Below, in pieces: positions 13,440 through 14,734 of a stretch of DNA of 14,734 bases. Each line of letters opens with the position of its first letter. The first letter of the stretch is position 1. The stretch lies in NCBI GenBank assembly GCA_022402405.1, contig JAKRSG010000179.1, positions 1-14,734 on the forward strand, read 5' to 3'. This DNA comes from Bacteroidia bacterium. Its GTDB lineage: Bacteria > Bacteroidota > Bacteroidia > UKL13-3. Position numbers and translations under genes: made by a program. The notes under the pieces are model-generated. The model was not told the origin of the DNA. It did not search any database and saw nothing but the letters and a program-made list of their open reading frames with translations.

Positions 13440-13487
13440 CTTTAGTCTAAATTACTAAAGACCAAAGACCAACTACTAAAGACCAAA
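13440..13487. repeat. Inverted partner of the heptamer array
   Basis: The stretch carries the reverse-complement units (AGACCAA, AGACTAA and variants), so it can pair with 13349-13418 into a long stem. It lies directly after the YebC stop codon and could end or slow that transcript. Confidence 0.75.
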
Positions 13488-13490
13488 AAC

Positions 13491-14207
13491 CTACTTCAAA
13501 TTATGCCATACGTTTACTACATCATCGTCTTCATCTAAACGATCTAGTAACTTTCCAAAATCTTCTTGTTGTTCTTCGTTTAGTTCTACTGTTGTAGTTG
13601 GTATGCGCTGTAATTGGGCGTTTACAATTTCGATGTTTCTTTCTTCTAAGGCTTTTTGCATGGCACCAAATTCTGTGAAAGGAACGGTGATGATTAAATG
13701 ACCTTCTCCATCATCTTCCATTTCTTCCATACCGTAATCTATCATCTCTAATTCAAATTCTTCTAGGTTAATTCCAGAAAGATTTACGCTAAAGATTCCT
13801 TTGCGTTCAAAAATAAAATCTAAGCTTCCAGAGTTTAACATAGTGCCACCGGTTTTATTCATGTGGCTGCGCAAGTTAGCAATGGTTCTGGTTGGATTAT
13901 CGGTGGCGGTTTCGATGATAACGGCTACGCCATGCGGACCTTTACCCTCGTATGCAATTTCTTCAAAATCTTTATCTAATTTGCTGGTGGCACGTGCTAT
14001 GGCAGCATCGATATTAGCCTTAGGCATGTTTAATGATTTTGCATTAGCAATAACCACACGTAAACGAGAATTACTGCTTGGGTCGCCAATGCCGCCACCT
14101 GCTTTAATAGCAATGGCTATTTCTTTTCCAATTTTTGTAAAAGACTGACTCATCTTAGCATAGCGAGCAAACATTTTGTGTTTACGTTTCTCAAATACTC
14201 TTCCCAT
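13491..14207 (-). CDS. yebC: YebC/PmpR family protein
   Basis: A complete 238-residue YebC-family protein. The N-terminal part contains family blocks KRKHKMFARYAKMSQSFTKI, GGGIGDPSSNSRLR and NMPKANIDAAIARA (about 60 to 73), followed by YEGKGPHGVAVIIET and LRSHMNKTGG. The family was named as DNA-binding regulators; more recent work on bacterial YebC and mitochondrial TACO1 links it to translation elongation at proline-rich stretches. The usual start MAGHSKW is replaced by MGRVFEKRKHK, a variant form. Location is cytoplasmic. It is divergent from the binding-protein gene, with 106 bases between start codons and an exact -7 box for this gene. Confidence 0.93.
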   Translation of the reverse strand: MGRVFEKRKHKMFARYAKMSQSFTKIGKEIAIAIKAGGGIGDPSSNSRLRVVIANAKSLNMPKANIDAAIARATSKLDKDFEEIAYEGKGPHGVAVIIETATDNPTRTIANLRSHMNKTGGTMLNSGSLDFIFERKGIFSVNLSGINLEEFELEMIDYGMEEMEDDGEGHLIITVPFTEFGAMQKALEERNIEIVNAQLQRIPTTTVELNEEQQEDFGKLLDRLDEDDDVVNVWHNLK

Positions 14208-14236
14208 AATTATTTCTATTGTTATGATATTTACTG

Positions 14237-14244
14237 CAAATATA
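14237..14244 (-). promoter_or_regulatory. Predicted -7 box of yebC
   Basis: TATATTTG on the minus strand matches TAnnTTTG exactly and lies 29 bases before the ATG. A matching TTG at the normal distance was not found, so only the -7 part is supported. Confidence 0.5.
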
Positions 14245-14313
14245 AGCGGCTTTTGCTGAGTTTAATTACCACTTTTGTACGCAATATTGATTTTCTTTTG
14301 CGAAATTGCCAGC

Positions 14314-14734
14314 ATGTTTACAAATCAATGGCATATAGATCAAATGGGAAATCGCGTTAGCCTTAGCAATGAACCGCTTAGAATTGTTTCTTTGGTGCCT
14401 TCGCAAACAGAATTATTGTACGATTTTGGATTAACCAAAGAGGTGGTTGGACAAACATTATTTTGCATACACCCAAATGAAATGCACCTTGTTAAACCAA
14501 GAGTTGGCGGAACAAAAAAGCTCGACATCAATAAAATTAGAGCGCTAAATCCTACTCTCATTATTGGTAACAAGGAGGAAAATACTCGAGAACAAATAGA
14601 AGAGCTACAAAAGGAATTTCCCGTTTGGATGAGTGATATTCAGAATTTGGATCAGGCCATAGATATGATAGAAAAATTGGGAACCATGCTTGATAAAAGG
14701 ATTAGAGCCCAAGAAATTATTCAGCAAATTTTAG
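14314..14734 (+). CDS. Substrate-binding protein of metal/cobalamin type, 3' end cut by window
   Basis: The frame from the ATG at 14314 stays open to the window end (140 residues). It shows the helical-backbone metal receptor (TroA/BtuF-like) pattern: PLRIVSLVPSQTELLYDFGL, VVGQTLFCIHPNE, RVGGTKKLDINKIRALNPTLIIGNKEEN and FPVWMSDIQNLDQAIDMIEKLG. Such proteins bind iron-siderophores, haem or vitamin B12 for ABC importers in the periplasm. No signal peptide precedes the domain at this start, and the upstream 100 bases contain no in-frame extension with one that I can see, so export is unclear. Cys52 in FCIHP and nearby His residues may be ligands. Ligand and partner transporter lie outside the view. 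Confidence 0.85.
   Translation, partial: MFTNQWHIDQMGNRVSLSNEPLRIVSLVPSQTELLYDFGLTKEVVGQTLFCIHPNEMHLVKPRVGGTKKLDINKIRALNPTLIIGNKEENTREQIEELQKEFPVWMSDIQNLDQAIDMIEKLGTMLDKRIRAQEIIQQIL

Noticed and set aside
13349..13487. CRISPR array
   Set aside because: Units are contiguous 7-bp repeats without unique spacers, and no cas genes are present.
13801..14148. Plus-strand open frame with a hydrophobic stretch inside yebC
   Set aside because: The minus-strand YebC protein is full-length and conserved.

Overview
The window looks like chromosomal DNA of a Bacteroidota bacterium. The supporting signs are AT-rich composition, a type IX secretion (T9SS) C-terminal sorting domain, a Bacteroidota-style RHS core, a DUF2490 outer-membrane barrel, a DUF6132 protein, absence of clear Shine-Dalgarno sequences, and several -7 boxes of the TAnnTTTG type close to start codons. 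I cannot fix the genus from sequence alone.

Left part (1 to about 4980), all on the minus strand, is accessory and eroded. It opens with a hairpin terminator and a 19-base fragment that fits the 3' end of a tRNA-Asp gene, a possible old integration scar. Next come a small lipoprotein gene and, 12 bases upstream of it, an orphan RHS core carrying a C-terminal HExxH (putative zinc peptidase) domain; together they resemble a toxin tip plus immunity cassette. Three 24-bp repeat units are inserted in frame in the RHS part. Then follow a MntA-HepT type toxin-antitoxin pair whose HepT reading frame is broken at an A8 run just before its catalytic motif, a DUF2490 barrel gene, and a T9SS cargo gene that is also frameshifted.

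Middle part (4983 to 6803, minus strand) is a compact sulfur/redox cluster: ArsR-type repressor, DUF6132 membrane protein, thioredoxin, rhodanese and an OsmC-type protein. A perfect 8-bp inverted repeat overlaps the predicted arsR promoter, so autoregulation is likely. The set suggests reactive-sulfur or thiol-stress handling.

Right part (6870 to the end) is mostly core genome: a GT4 glycosyltransferase and a CCA-adding enzyme with HD domain (plus), a divergent DapB-like reductase (minus), a pRiA4b ORF-3 family protein and a DnaQ-like exonuclease (plus), a GNAT/nitrilase fusion and a YebC-family protein (minus), and the start of a metal/cobalamin-type binding protein (plus, cut by the window end).

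The gaps between genes hold short tandem repeats with a 7-bp period but different unit sequences, often paired as inverted arms. I see no CRISPR array, rRNA, complete tRNA, intact transposon or replication origin. I did not find a clearly new system; the most unusual items are the RHS/lipoprotein cassette with its in-frame repeats, the homopolymer-broken HepT, and the heptameric intergenic repeats.
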